From positions 62,001-126,000 of the forward strand of contig NZ_SMAK01000006.1 in NCBI RefSeq assembly GCF_004346195.1: a stretch of DNA of 64,000 nt, given 5' to 3'. Source of the DNA: Tepidamorphus gemmatus. Its GTDB lineage: Bacteria; Pseudomonadota; Alphaproteobacteria; Rhizobiales; Tepidamorphaceae. Numbering within the stretch: the first letter of the stretch is position 1; the number at the start of each line of letters is the position of its first letter. Positions 34,600 to 43,739 of this stretch are shown one piece after another. The notes beneath the pieces were generated by a model. It had not been told where the DNA came from, ran no database searches, and saw only the letters and a list, made by a program, of their open reading frames with translations. The position numbers were made by a program, and so were the translations under genes.

Positions 34600-35964
34600 T
34601 CAGCCCAGTCGCGATCCGTTCGTCTCGAGCCAGCGCTCGAGCCAGCGGGTATGCACATCATTGGCGCGCACGTCACGGTCGTCGGCCAGTGCCAGATGCA
34701 GCGGCACGGTGGTCTTGACCCCACCGATGGTGAGCTCGCGCAGCGCGCGCTTCAGCCGGTCGATGGCATGTTCGCGGTCCTCGTCCCAGACGATCAGCTT
34801 GCCGAGCAGCGAGTCGTAGAAGGGCGGGATCTGATACCCGGCATAGAGCATGGTATCGAAGCGCGCGCCGGGCCCGCCCGGGACCGCCAACTCGCCAATC
34901 CTGCCGGGGAAGGGCATGAAGTCCTTCGCCGGATCCTCCGCATTGATGCGCACCTCGATCGCATGGCCGCGCAGCGCGATGTCCTCCTGCTTCAGCCGCA
35001 GCGGCTGACCGCCCGCGATCAGCAGCATCTCACGCACCAGGTCGATGCCGGTGACGAACTCGGTGACCGGATGCTCGACCTGGATGCGGGTGTTCATCTC
35101 GATGAAGTAGAAGTCACCGGTGCGGTCGTCGTAGAGATACTCCAGCGTGCCGGCGCCGCGATAGCCGACCGATCTCGCCAGCGCCACCGCCGACTGGCAC
35201 AGGTCGCGCCGCTTCGTCGCGTCGAGGGCGGCCGAAGGCGCCTCCTCCCAGACCTTCTGGCGGCGGCGCTGCAGCGAGCATTCACGTTCGAAGCAATGGA
35301 CGGCGTCGGTGCCGTCGCCGAGTACCTGTACCTCGACGTGACGCGCCCGCTCGATCACCTTCTCCACGTAGAGACCTCCGTCGCCGAAGGCCGTCTGCGC
35401 CTCGGTGCCGGCGAGCTGGAAGAAGCGCTCGAACTCGGCCCTGTCGTGGGCGATGCGGATGCCGCGTCCGCCGCCCCCGGCCGCCGCCTTGATCATCACC
35501 GGATAGCCGATCTCCTCGGCAAGCTTCAGCGCATCGGGCAGGCTGTCGATCCGGCCGTCGCTGCCGGGCACGGTCGGCACGCCGGCGGCGGCGGCGGCGG
35601 CGCGGGCGGCGACCTTGTCGCCCATCATGCGGATGGTGTCGCCACGCGGGCCGACGAAAACCAGACCGGCCTGCTCGACCGCCTCGGCGAATCGGGCACT
35701 CTCGGCAAGAAAGCCATAGCCCGGATGCACCGCATCGGCTCCGGACGACCGTGCCGCCGCAATCAGCGCGTCAACGTTGAGATAGGACTTCGCCGCCTGC
35801 GCCGGGCCAATCTCGACCGCCTCGTCGGCGAGCCTCACGGCGAGCGAGTCGGCGTCGGCCTGGCTGTAGGCCTGCACGGTGCGGATGCCGAGTTCGCGCG
35901 CGGCCCGGTTGATCCTGACGGCGATCTCGCCGCGGTTGGCGATGAGAAGCTTGCGGATGGTCAT
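34600..35964 (-). CDS. Biotin carboxylase (AccC-like)
   Basis: A 454-residue ATP-grasp biotin carboxylase. It begins MTIRKLLIANRGEIAVRINRAARELG and contains HPGYGFLAESARFAEA near residue 77, the glycine-rich ATP loop IKAAAGGGGRGIRI near 159, and catalytic FIEMNTRIQVEHPVTEFVTGIDLV near 287. It carboxylates biotin on a carrier protein with bicarbonate and ATP. The carrier is encoded immediately upstream (36164-36403) and AHS1/AHS2 carboxyltransferase-like genes immediately downstream. It is therefore unlikely to be the housekeeping acetyl-CoA carboxylase subunit. Confidence 0.92.
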   Translation of the reverse strand: MTIRKLLIANRGEIAVRINRAARELGIRTVQAYSQADADSLAVRLADEAVEIGPAQAAKSYLNVDALIAAARSSGADAVHPGYGFLAESARFAEAVEQAGLVFVGPRGDTIRMMGDKVAARAAAAAAGVPTVPGSDGRIDSLPDALKLAEEIGYPVMIKAAAGGGGRGIRIAHDRAEFERFFQLAGTEAQTAFGDGGLYVEKVIERARHVEVQVLGDGTDAVHCFERECSLQRRRQKVWEEAPSAALDATKRRDLCQSAVALARSVGYRGAGTLEYLYDDRTGDFYFIEMNTRIQVEHPVTEFVTGIDLVREMLLIAGGQPLRLKQEDIALRGHAIEVRINAEDPAKDFMPFPGRIGELAVPGGPGARFDTMLYAGYQIPPFYDSLLGKLIVWDEDREHAIDRLKRALRELTIGGVKTTVPLHLALADDRDVRANDVHTRWLERWLETNGSRLG

Positions 35965-36014
35965 GCGCGGCGTGATCCGATCGTAGTGGCGACCGCGACG
36001 GCAGGCATGCCACC

Positions 36015-36140
36015 GTCATCCCGGCCGAAGATGCAGCCGGGAAACCGGACTTGGAGCGCGATCGACCATTGATGCATACCGATCCCGGGCAACGGCCTTG
36101 CCGTTTCCGGAAGGACGCTGAGCGAGGCGGGCAGGGGACG
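36015..36140. repeat. Intergenic palindromic repeat between biotin carrier and carboxylase genes
   Basis: GTCATCCCGGCCG at 36015, then GATCCCGGGC and a perfect AACGGC-CTT-GCCGTT hairpin (36091-36105) followed by TCCGG and GAGCGAGGCGG. It accounts for most of the 199-base gap inside an otherwise compact gene run. It may tune expression between BCCP and BC, or simply be an inserted repeat. Confidence 0.55.
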
Positions 36141-36163
36141 GCACACGTCGGGGAATCCGCCCG

Positions 36164-36403
36164 TCATTCCAGCTCGATCAGGGGCTCGCCGGCCTGCACC
36201 GCGGCCTCGTTCTCGGCGAGGATCCTCGCCACCTTGCCCTCAAGCTCGGACTTAACCTCGTAGAAGGTCTTCATCACCTCGACGAGCCCGACCACCTCGC
36301 CGAGCGTCACCATGTCGCCGACATCCTTGAACGGCGGCTTGTCCGGGGCCGGCTTGCGATAGAAGGTTCCCGGGAGCGGCGACAGGATATGTTTCTCGGA
36401 CAT
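36164..36403 (-). CDS. Small biotin carboxyl carrier protein (biotinyl domain)
   Basis: A 79-residue stand-alone biotinyl domain. The biotin-attachment lysine is K45 in VEVMKTFYEV, the usual (A/V)MK(M/T) site, flanked by the LSPLPGTFYRKP and GEPLIELE beta strands. It lacks the long N-terminus of housekeeping AccB (about 150 residues), so it is a dedicated carrier. The most likely partners are the biotin carboxylase downstream and the AHS1/AHS2 proteins. Confidence 0.9.
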   Translation of the reverse strand: MSEKHILSPLPGTFYRKPAPDKPPFKDVGDMVTLGEVVGLVEVMKTFYEVKSELEGKVARILAENEAAVQAGEPLIELE

Positions 36404-36465
36404 TCGTTTCCCCGATCAGGCAGTTGCAGAGCCAGCGATTCGCGCGGCGGCGCAGCGTAGCGGAT

Positions 36466-37194
36466 TCACGCGGCGTCGAGATACGGCTTGATCGCCTCGC
36501 GGACAGCCGTCGCGATCTCGACCGCGTTCGGCGTGTCGGAATGCACGCAGATCGAATCGGCCCGCACCACCAGCTCCTTGCCGTTGACGCTGGTCGTCCT
36601 GCCTTCCCGCACGGCCCTAAGGCAGCGCTCGGCAGCGACCTTCGGATCGACGGCGTGGTGCTCCCGGGTGATGATCATCGTGCCTTCGTCGCTGTAGTCC
36701 AGGTCGGCATAGAACTCCGACACGAAGGCGTGGCCGCGGGCGGGATAGATCTTCTCGTGCAGCGTCCCGACGATACCGTAGAGCGGCACCTTGAACACGT
36801 CGGCGGCATCACAGACCGCATGGGCGATGTCCTCCATCCGTGCCGACATGCCATACAGCGAGCCGTGCGGCTTGATGTGGTTGAGCTGCATGCCCTCAGC
36901 CTCGAGGAAGCCCTTCAGCGCGCCGACCTGGTAGATGATGCAGTTGGCGAGCTCCTCGCGCGAGATCTTCATCTCGCGGCGACCGAAGCCCTGCAGGTCC
37001 GGCAGCGAGGGATGCGCCCCGACCTTGACGCCGTGCTGCTTGGCGAGCCGGACCGTCTTGCGCATGTGGTTGAAGTCGGAGGCATGGAAGCCGCAGGCGA
37101 CGTTGGCGACCGAAATCAGCGGCATCAGCGCGGCATCATCGCCGATCTGGTAGAGGCCGAACCCCTCGCCCATGTCGCAGTTGATCACCGTCAT
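36466..37194 (-). CDS. pxpA: 5-oxoprolinase subunit A (LamB/YcsF family) PxpA
   Basis: A 242-residue LamB/YcsF protein. Landmarks are INCDMGEGFGLYQIGDD near residue 4, VANVACGFHASDF near 28, VGAHPSLPDLQGFGRR near 57 and HIKPHGSLYG near 105. In PxpABC this subunit performs the ring-opening hydrolysis of 5-oxoproline to glutamate. It lies 75 bases after the permease gene and 62 bases before the biotin carrier gene. Because it is grouped with a complete biotin-dependent carboxylase set, its substrate here may be another lactam or cyclic amide. Confidence 0.9.
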   Translation of the reverse strand: MTVINCDMGEGFGLYQIGDDAALMPLISVANVACGFHASDFNHMRKTVRLAKQHGVKVGAHPSLPDLQGFGRREMKISREELANCIIYQVGALKGFLEAEGMQLNHIKPHGSLYGMSARMEDIAHAVCDAADVFKVPLYGIVGTLHEKIYPARGHAFVSEFYADLDYSDEGTMIITREHHAVDPKVAAERCLRAVREGRTTSVNGKELVVRADSICVHSDTPNAVEIATAVREAIKPYLDAA

Positions 37195-37269
37195 CGCTGT
37201 CTCCTCGTCCTGATCTGAACTGCCAAAATCGCCACCGCGATGGCGCGCGCCGTCCGCACGCTCATCGCC

Positions 37270-38268
37270 TCATGAACGCATTGCCCGGAGCCGGTCAAGG
37301 AAGATCGCAAGGATGACGACGCAGCCGAGCACGATCATCTGGATGTACCCGTCGATCCGCATCAGGTTCATGCCGTTGGACAGCGCCGTGATGAACAGCG
37401 CGCCGAGGATGCAGGAATGCACCCCGCCCAGCCCGCCGCGCAGGCTGACGCCGCCGATCACGGCGGCAGCGATGCTTTCGAGCGTCAGGTTGCCGCCGAG
37501 ATTGGGCTCGCCCGAGCCGGTGCGCCCGGTCAGCATCAGCGCGCCGAGCGCCGCGATGACCGAGCACATCACATAGGCGAGCAGCAGGTAGCGACGGCTT
37601 GGGATGCCGGCGACGGTCGCTGCCCGCGGATTGCCGCCGAGGATGTAGAGTGCCCGGCCGAATACCGTGTAGTTGAGGATGAACCACGTCACCAGCAGCA
37701 CGAGACCGGCCAGCAGGATCGGCACCGGAATGCCGGCCACGGTGCCGGAATAGACGAGACGGCTGAACGCGTCGGGCACGTTGAACACCGGCCGTCCGTC
37801 GGAGGCCATGGTGGCGATACCGAGGCAGATGTTGAGGCTGCCGAGCGTGGCGACGAACGGATTGACCCGTAGCCAGGCGACGGCGAACCCGTTGAACAGG
37901 CCGGTTCCGACGCCAATGGCGAGCCCCATCAGGATGCCGAGGATCAGCGCCTGGGCAAGCCCCTCACCGGCCGGTCCGGCCATGCCGGTCATCACCAGCG
38001 CGCTGGTCACGCTGACGGCGGAGACGGCGGTGCCGAGCGACAGGTCGAAGCCGCGGGTCAGGATCACCACCATCTGGGCGGTGGCGAAGATCGCCAGATA
38101 GCTCGCCTGGATGGCGATGTTGACGAGGTTCCCGGTCGACAGCACGCGCGGCTCGACCAGCGAGAAGCCGAACACCATCACCACCAGCGCGACCGGCAGG
38201 ATCGCCTGGATCAGGGTCGCCCGGCCGATCAGCCGGGACATTTCGGTCGGGCGGGCGACGTCAGCCAC
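37270..38268 (-). CDS. ABC transporter permease (RbsC/BPD_transp_2 type)
   Basis: A 332-residue polytopic permease of the ribose/sugar branch. Typical stretches are VVILTRGFDLSLGTAVSAVSV near residue 67, VATLGSLNICLGIA near 138 and GGVSLRGGLGGVHSCILGALF near 272. It overlaps the second permease gene by eight bases. The two permeases presumably form a heterodimer with the ATPase at 39283 and the TorT-like binding protein at 40921. The substrate is unlikely to be a simple sugar given the downstream pxp and carboxylase genes. Confidence 0.9.
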   Translation of the reverse strand: MADVARPTEMSRLIGRATLIQAILPVALVVMVFGFSLVEPRVLSTGNLVNIAIQASYLAIFATAQMVVILTRGFDLSLGTAVSAVSVTSALVMTGMAGPAGEGLAQALILGILMGLAIGVGTGLFNGFAVAWLRVNPFVATLGSLNICLGIATMASDGRPVFNVPDAFSRLVYSGTVAGIPVPILLAGLVLLVTWFILNYTVFGRALYILGGNPRAATVAGIPSRRYLLLAYVMCSVIAALGALMLTGRTGSGEPNLGGNLTLESIAAAVIGGVSLRGGLGGVHSCILGALFITALSNGMNLMRIDGYIQMIVLGCVVILAIFLDRLRAMRS

Positions 38269-39286
38269 GCAGCTGCCTCCGCTTGCCCCACTCGTCCAGT
38301 GCCACCGCGGCGACGAGAATGATGCCGAGCACGACCACCTGCATCTTGCTGTCCACCCTGAGCAGGTTCATGGCGTTGGTGAGGATCGACAGGAACAGGG
38401 CGCCGAGCGCCACCATCTCGACCCGGCCGATGCCGCCGCGCAGGCTGACGCCGGCGATCACGGCGGCGGCGATCGACTGCAGCATCATCAGGTTGCCGCC
38501 CATCGTCGCCTGGCCCGAGCCGAGCCGCGCGGTCATCAGGATGCCGGCGATCGAGGCAAGCACCGAGCACATCACATAGGTCAGCACCAGATACCCGGTC
38601 GCCGGGACACCCGAAACGATCGCCGCCTGCAGATTGCCGCCGATGGCATAGATGTAGCGGCCGAGCCGGGTGTGCTGCTGGATGAACCAGACCGCCGCGA
38701 TGATCGCCACGGCGATGTAGACGGTGGTCGGCAGGCCGAGCCACAGCGCCCGCCCGAAATCCTTCACGAAGGCGTCCGGCATTCCGTAGACCGGGATGCC
38801 ATTGGTGAGCAGCAGGCCGATGCCGCTTGCGATCGACAGCGTGCCGAGCGTCACCATGAACGGCGAGATGCGCAGGAAGGCGACGCACAACCCGTTGATC
38901 AGTCCGATGAAGACGCCACAGGCGAGGCCCGCGAGAATGCCGACGGTGATCACCAGCCCGGTCTGATCGGGCATCGAGGCGGCCAGCATGGCCATCACCT
39001 TTGCCATCACCGTCGAGGTGAGTGCGATCACCGCGCCGACCGACAGATCGAATCCGCCGACGATCAGCACCAGCATCTGGCCGGCGGCGACGATCGCCAG
39101 GAACGAGGTCGAGCGCAGCACGTTGAAGATGTTGTTGAGCCCGAAGAACTTCTGTTCGACCACCGCCATGAAGGCGATCATCGCGACGAGCAGGATCGGC
39201 AGGAGGCCGACCCCGAGCACCAGGCGCGAGACCCGGTCGAACTGGGATTCGGGGTGCTCCCGCACCCCAATGGCGCGACCCGTCAT
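38261..39286 (-). CDS. ABC transporter permease (RbsC/BPD_transp_2 type)
   Basis: A 341-residue permease, paralogous to its downstream neighbour. Shared signatures are VLIVGGFDLSVGAVIALTSTV near residue 81, FMVTLGTLSIASGIGLL near 146 and AGVSLRGGIGRVEMVALGALF near 281. It overlaps the ATPase gene by four bases at its 5' end and the other permease by eight at its 3' end. Confidence 0.9.
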   Translation of the reverse strand: MTGRAIGVREHPESQFDRVSRLVLGVGLLPILLVAMIAFMAVVEQKFFGLNNIFNVLRSTSFLAIVAAGQMLVLIVGGFDLSVGAVIALTSTVMAKVMAMLAASMPDQTGLVITVGILAGLACGVFIGLINGLCVAFLRISPFMVTLGTLSIASGIGLLLTNGIPVYGMPDAFVKDFGRALWLGLPTTVYIAVAIIAAVWFIQQHTRLGRYIYAIGGNLQAAIVSGVPATGYLVLTYVMCSVLASIAGILMTARLGSGQATMGGNLMMLQSIAAAVIAGVSLRGGIGRVEMVALGALFLSILTNAMNLLRVDSKMQVVVLGIILVAAVALDEWGKRRQLRG

Positions 39287-40863
39287 GCCCCCTCGCTCGC
39301 TGCGGCGGTTGCCTCGTCGCGGAAGAAGCTCGACAGGACCGCCTGCTCGTTGATGTCCTTGCCGGTGAGTTCGGCAACCATCCGGCCGCGATGCATCACG
39401 TAGAGCCGGTTCGACAGATGCAGCACCTCGGGCAGCTCCGAGGACACCAGGACGATCGCCGCGCCGTTCTCGACGAGCTGTTTCATCAGCTCGTACACCT
39501 CGATCTTGGCGCCGACGTCGATGCCGACGGTCGGCTCGTCGAACAGGAACAGCCGCGTCTCGCGGGTGAGGCCGCGGGCCAACATCACCTTCTGCCGATT
39601 GCCGCCGGACAGGTTGGCCACGACCCGCTCGATCTGCGGCGGCCGCAACCTGAGCCGATCGACGATCTCCTGGATCGTCCGGCGTTCGTTGGCGCGCCGG
39701 AGGATGCGCATGCGGGCGAAGGTGGCGAGATCGAGCGCGGCCATCGAGGCGTTCTCGCGGATCGGCCGGCCGAGCGCGAGGCCCTCGACGACGCGATCGG
39801 AGGGAAAGTAGCAGATGCCGCGCCTGAGACTTTCGGCCGGGGTCGGGGCGTCGTAACGATGCCCCTCGACGAGGATCGTGCCGCGCTCGATGTCCTCGAG
39901 GCCGTAGACCGCCCGAACCAGTTCCGACTTGCCGCAGCCGACCAGGCCGGCAATGCCGGTCACCTCGCCGGCGCGGGCACGGAAACCGACGCCCACGACC
40001 GAGCGGTTGGCGAGGGTGAGATCCTCGACCTCGAGCCTGACCGCGCCCGGTGCATGGGCGATCGTCGGGAACAGCACGTCGATCTTGCGGCCCGTCATCA
40101 GCTCGACCAGCTCGTTCTCGCTGACGCCGCCGGCGTCGAGCGCGCGAACCAGTCGGCCGTCGCGCAGCACGGTGATGCGGTCGGCGAGCTGCTTGATCTC
40201 CCGCATGCGATGGGAAACGTAGATGATGCCGACCTTTTCCGCCCTCAACCGCTCGATCAGCGAGAACAGGCGGCCGGTCTCCGCCTCGGTCAGCGAGGCG
40301 GTCGGCTCGTCAAGGATCAGCAACCGGACATTGCCCATCAGCGCCTTGGCGATCTCGGTCATCTGCTGGTGGGCGCGGGACAGTTCGCGCACCTTCTTCT
40401 TCGGATCGAGATGGAAGCCGAGTTCGTCGATGACCTCGCGGGCGCGGCGCATCATCGCGCGCGAGGACAGCACGCCGCCGGAGGTGATCTCGCGGCCGAG
40501 GAAGAGATTCTCCTCGATGGTCATGTCCGGGACGAGCGAGAATTCCTGGAAGACCGGGCTGATGCCCATGACCCGCGCCTTGTGCGGCGTCAGGCCGGTG
40601 ATGGTGCGCCCCTCGAAGCGGAAGCTGCCGCTGTCGGGCGGGAAGGTGCCGGCGATGATGTTGATCAGGGTCGACTTGCCGGCGCCGTTCTCGCCGAACA
40701 GGACATGGACCTCGCCGCGGCGCAGGTCGAAGTCGACCGAATCCAGCGCGCGCACGCCCGGAAAGGCCTTGCAGATGGCCCTCATCTCGAGCAGCGGCTC
40801 ACCAGCGTCCGACGGCGCGGTCCGGGACCGCGCCGCCGCCGTCGCTTGCGCGAGATCGTTCAT
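39283..40863 (-). CDS. Sugar-type ABC transporter ATP-binding protein (two ABC domains, RbsA/MglA-like)
   Basis: A 526-residue protein with duplicated ABC modules. The first has GENGAGKST near residue 57, an LSRAHQQM signature and LILDEPTASL. The second has a Walker A variant (GLVGCGKSELV near 288), the intact signature LSGGNRQKVMLARGL near 420 and LFLFDEPTVGIDVG. The degenerate second Walker A is usual for this family. It energises the two permeases downstream and lies 57 bases after the binding-protein gene. Confidence 0.92.
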   Translation of the reverse strand: MNDLAQATAAARSRTAPSDAGEPLLEMRAICKAFPGVRALDSVDFDLRRGEVHVLFGENGAGKSTLINIIAGTFPPDSGSFRFEGRTITGLTPHKARVMGISPVFQEFSLVPDMTIEENLFLGREITSGGVLSSRAMMRRAREVIDELGFHLDPKKKVRELSRAHQQMTEIAKALMGNVRLLILDEPTASLTEAETGRLFSLIERLRAEKVGIIYVSHRMREIKQLADRITVLRDGRLVRALDAGGVSENELVELMTGRKIDVLFPTIAHAPGAVRLEVEDLTLANRSVVGVGFRARAGEVTGIAGLVGCGKSELVRAVYGLEDIERGTILVEGHRYDAPTPAESLRRGICYFPSDRVVEGLALGRPIRENASMAALDLATFARMRILRRANERRTIQEIVDRLRLRPPQIERVVANLSGGNRQKVMLARGLTRETRLFLFDEPTVGIDVGAKIEVYELMKQLVENGAAIVLVSSELPEVLHLSNRLYVMHRGRMVAELTGKDINEQAVLSSFFRDEATAAASEGA

Positions 40864-40920
40864 CCCACAATCAGCCCTCTTGCAGGTGGCACGCTGGTCC
40901 GTGGGGAACCGGCCTGCGCC

Positions 40921-41991
40921 TCACTGGGCCTGCACCGAGTAGACCGGGGTCCAGTCCGCCGGCGCCAGAACCAGACTCATGTCGATCTTGTCAACCGAAT
41001 CCTTGGCGATCATGTCCGGGATCGGCTTCACGAACGTCATCAGCGGCTGGCCCTCGAGCGCGCGGACCGCCATGTCGATGGCGACACGCCCCTCGAGCAC
41101 GGGGTACTGGGTAGCGAAACCCATGATGTCGCCGCGATTGAGCGCGTCGAGCATGGCCTGGTTCTCGTACGAGGACATGATCATGATCTCGCCCTCGCGG
41201 CCCACCTCGGCCACCGCGGCGATGGCGGCCTCGGCGGTCGGCGCGGTACCCCAGATCACATTCATCTCGGGGTAGGCCTGCAGCGCATCCTGGATCAGCG
41301 CGAGCTGGACCGCGACGCCGGAGTCGCCGAACTTCTCGTCGAGCAGCTCGATGTTGTCGGCGCCGGCGATCGCGCGCTTGAAGCCGTCGTTGAACGCCTC
41401 CGCCCAGCCGGAGCCGGCCGGACCGGGGAAGGTCACCACCTTGGCCTCCTCGGAGCCGAGGGCCTCCCTCAGATAATTGCCGGTCTGCTCGCCCATGGTG
41501 TCGAACTCGACGAACATCTTCGCCGTGGTCTTGGCCTCGGACACCGGATTGACGGTGCTGATCACCGGCTTGCCCGCCGCGATGCCCTCCTCGAACTTCT
41601 TGGCGAGACCGGCTTCCGAAATCGCGCCGACGATGATCGCATCGGCACCGCCGGCGAGGCAATCGTCAAACTGCGACAGCTGGCGCGGCAGGTTTTCGTA
41701 GCCGCCTGCCTCGTAGAGCGTCATGTTGACGTTCTGGCGCTTGGCCTCCTCAACGATGCCGTAGGCGACGGCGACCCAGAAACTGTCCTTCATGTGCGGG
41801 AACAGCACGCAGATGTTCCAAGGCTTCGAGGCCTTCTCGAGCGGAACGTAGTCAACCTCGACATTGGATCCCGACGAGGCGTCGTACACCTTGACCGGAA
41901 ACCAGTCGGCCGCGCTGGCGGCCGTCGCGAAGCCGAGCGCCGCCAGCGCCGCGGCTCCCGCGAGGAGTCCTTGCTTGTATGTGGCACCCAT
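40921..41991 (-). CDS. TorT-like periplasmic substrate-binding protein
   Basis: A 356-residue type I periplasmic binding protein with a signal peptide (GLLAGAAALAALGFATAASAA). The mature N-terminus PWNICVLFPHMKDSFWVAVAYG and the EAGGYENLPRQLSQFDDCLAGGADAIIVG stretch resemble TorT of the TMAO-sensing system, more than ribose or galactose binding proteins. Here it leads an ABC transporter operon, so it should deliver a ligand to the permeases. ATG 41991 is preferred; TTG 42003 would add four residues. The gene starts next to the twin TGATATCA operators. Confidence 0.85.
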   Translation of the reverse strand: MGATYKQGLLAGAAALAALGFATAASAADWFPVKVYDASSGSNVEVDYVPLEKASKPWNICVLFPHMKDSFWVAVAYGIVEEAKRQNVNMTLYEAGGYENLPRQLSQFDDCLAGGADAIIVGAISEAGLAKKFEEGIAAGKPVISTVNPVSEAKTTAKMFVEFDTMGEQTGNYLREALGSEEAKVVTFPGPAGSGWAEAFNDGFKRAIAGADNIELLDEKFGDSGVAVQLALIQDALQAYPEMNVIWGTAPTAEAAIAAVAEVGREGEIMIMSSYENQAMLDALNRGDIMGFATQYPVLEGRVAIDMAVRALEGQPLMTFVKPIPDMIAKDSVDKIDMSLVLAPADWTPVYSVQAQ

Positions 41992-42105
41992 CTCTTGTTC
42001 CAACGCTCCCTACTGGATGACGGCGTCGCGCGGCGGAGGGCCGCGCATGGATAGTCACGCATTCCCGGCCATGATTGTCAACGAGAAGACCGCGCCAGAG
42101 CGATA

Positions 42106-42140
42106 TTTGATATCACAAAGCCAGGAGATTTGATATCACA
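42106..42140. promoter_or_regulatory. Twin TGATATCA operators in the ABC/pxp - aminotransferase divergent promoter
   Basis: Two identical 12-base copies of TTTGATATCACA lie at 42106-42117 and 42129-42140. Each contains the perfect palindrome TGATATCA, and they are 23 bases apart start to start, about two helical turns. They are AT-rich islands in very GC-rich DNA, between the TorT-like gene (minus) and the aminotransferase (plus). The GntR/FCD regulator at 43740 is the obvious candidate ligand-responsive binder. Confidence 0.65.
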
Positions 42141-42179
42141 GGCGCCGTTCGCCGGCCGCGCCGGCCCAGGAGTATCGGC

Positions 42180-43586
42180 ATGACCCTGCATCCCACACAC
42201 AATCTCTCGGTGGAGGAACTCGACAGGCAGAGCGTGTTCCATCCGTTCACGGCGCTCGCCCAGCACAACGAGTCCGGGCCGCGCATCATGGTCAGCGGTT
42301 CCGGCGTCCGTCTGAAGGACCGGGCGGGCCGGGAATACATCGACGCACTGGCCGGCCTGTGGTGCGTCAACATCGGCTATGGCCGCACCGAGATCGCCGA
42401 GGCGGTCGACCGGCAGCTCCGCGAGCTGCCCTACTACCACTCCTTCGCCTCGATGGGCACCGAGCCGGCCGCCCATGTTGCCGACCGGCTGAAACGGATG
42501 CTGCCGGGCGAGATGGGCCGCGTGTTCTTCGGCCTCTCCGGTTCGGACGCCAACGACACACAGGTCAAGCTCGTCTGGTACTACAACAACCTGCTCGGCC
42601 GCCCGAGGAAGAAGAAGATCATCGCGCGCAAGCGCGCCTATCACGGCGTCACCGTCGCGGCGGCGAGCCTCACCGGCCTGCCCGTGCTGCATAATGCCTT
42701 CGACCTGCCGATCGACCGCATCCTGCACACGGTGACCCCCCACCACTACTGGAACGCCGAACCCGGCATGAGCGAGGAGGACTTTGCCCGCCACTGCGCG
42801 GCGGAACTGGACGCGCTGATCGAGCGGGAGGGCCCCGACACGGTCGCCGCCTTCATCGCCGAACCGGTGATGGGTGCCGGCGGCGTCATCGTTCCGCCGA
42901 AGGGCTATTTCCAGGAGATCCAGAAGGTTCTGAAGAAGCACGACGTGCTGATGATCGCCGACGAGGTGATCTGCGGCTTCGGGAGGCTCGGCAGGATGTT
43001 CGGCTGCGAGGTGTTCGGCATCGAGCCGGACATGGTCACCGTTGCCAAGGGCATCACCAGTGGTTACGTGCCGCTGTCGGCCTCGGTCGTCTCGGAGAAG
43101 ATGTGGCAGGTGCTGATGGAGGAATCGCGCACGCTCGGCGTGTTCGGTCACGGCTACACCTACACCGCCCATCCGGTCTCCTGCGCCGCGGCCATGGCCA
43201 ATCTCGACATCCTCGAGGGCGAGAAGCTTGCCGACCGCGCCGCAGAGACCGGCGCCTACATGCAGACCCTGCTGCGCGAGACCTTCGAGGGACAGCCCGC
43301 GATCGGCGAGGTGCGCGGCATCGGCCTGATCGCCGCGGTCGAGCTCGTTGCCGATCCGGCCGCGCGGACGCCGTTCGATCCCGCGCTCAAGGTCGCCGGC
43401 CGGGTGGCGGCGCGCGCCCTCGACAACGGGCTGATCACCCGGGCGCTGCCGAACGGGGACTCGCTCGCCTTCTCGCCGCCGCTGGTGATCTCGCGGGCGG
43501 ACGTGGAGGCCTGCGTCGAACGGCTGGCCGCCAGCATCGCCGGCGTCCGCGACGAACTGATCAGGGATGGCGTGCGCATCGCCTGA
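42180..43586 (+). CDS. Class III pyridoxal-phosphate aminotransferase (omega-amino acid type)
   Basis: A 468-residue class III transaminase. It has the family GLWCVNIGYGRTEIAEAV near residue 59, the phosphate-binding GLSGSDANDTQVKL near 118, IIARKRAYHGVT near 146, IADEVICGFGRLG near 260 and the Schiff-base lysine K290 in VTVAKGITSGY. Relatives use beta-alanine, GABA, putrescine or taurine with pyruvate. Its promoter faces the ABC/pxp run across the twin operators, so it probably handles an amino acid made from the imported compound. Confidence 0.88.
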   Translation: MTLHPTHNLSVEELDRQSVFHPFTALAQHNESGPRIMVSGSGVRLKDRAGREYIDALAGLWCVNIGYGRTEIAEAVDRQLRELPYYHSFASMGTEPAAHVADRLKRMLPGEMGRVFFGLSGSDANDTQVKLVWYYNNLLGRPRKKKIIARKRAYHGVTVAAASLTGLPVLHNAFDLPIDRILHTVTPHHYWNAEPGMSEEDFARHCAAELDALIEREGPDTVAAFIAEPVMGAGGVIVPPKGYFQEIQKVLKKHDVLMIADEVICGFGRLGRMFGCEVFGIEPDMVTVAKGITSGYVPLSASVVSEKMWQVLMEESRTLGVFGHGYTYTAHPVSCAAAMANLDILEGEKLADRAAETGAYMQTLLRETFEGQPAIGEVRGIGLIAAVELVADPAARTPFDPALKVAGRVAARALDNGLITRALPNGDSLAFSPPLVISRADVEACVERLAASIAGVRDELIRDGVRIA

Positions 43587-43648
43587 ACATGACGGCAGTT
43601 GTGCCACGATCCTTGGTTGCAGGCGCCCGACGACCGACGCACCATCAT

Positions 43649-43671
43649 CCGGGCCCGCGGCGCGGGCCCGG
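43649..43671 (+). terminator. GC-rich hairpin after the aminotransferase gene
   Basis: A perfect 10-base-pair stem (CCGGGCCCGC / GCGGGCCCGG) with a GGC loop in the 153-base gap between the aminotransferase stop and the GntR start. No T-run follows, so it may only attenuate read-through into the regulator gene. Confidence 0.4.
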
Positions 43672-43739
43672 CAGGCCGGCGCAGATCGGCCGCGACATGA
43701 CCGACAGGCACCCGTGGGACGAAGCGAGGCAGGATCCGA

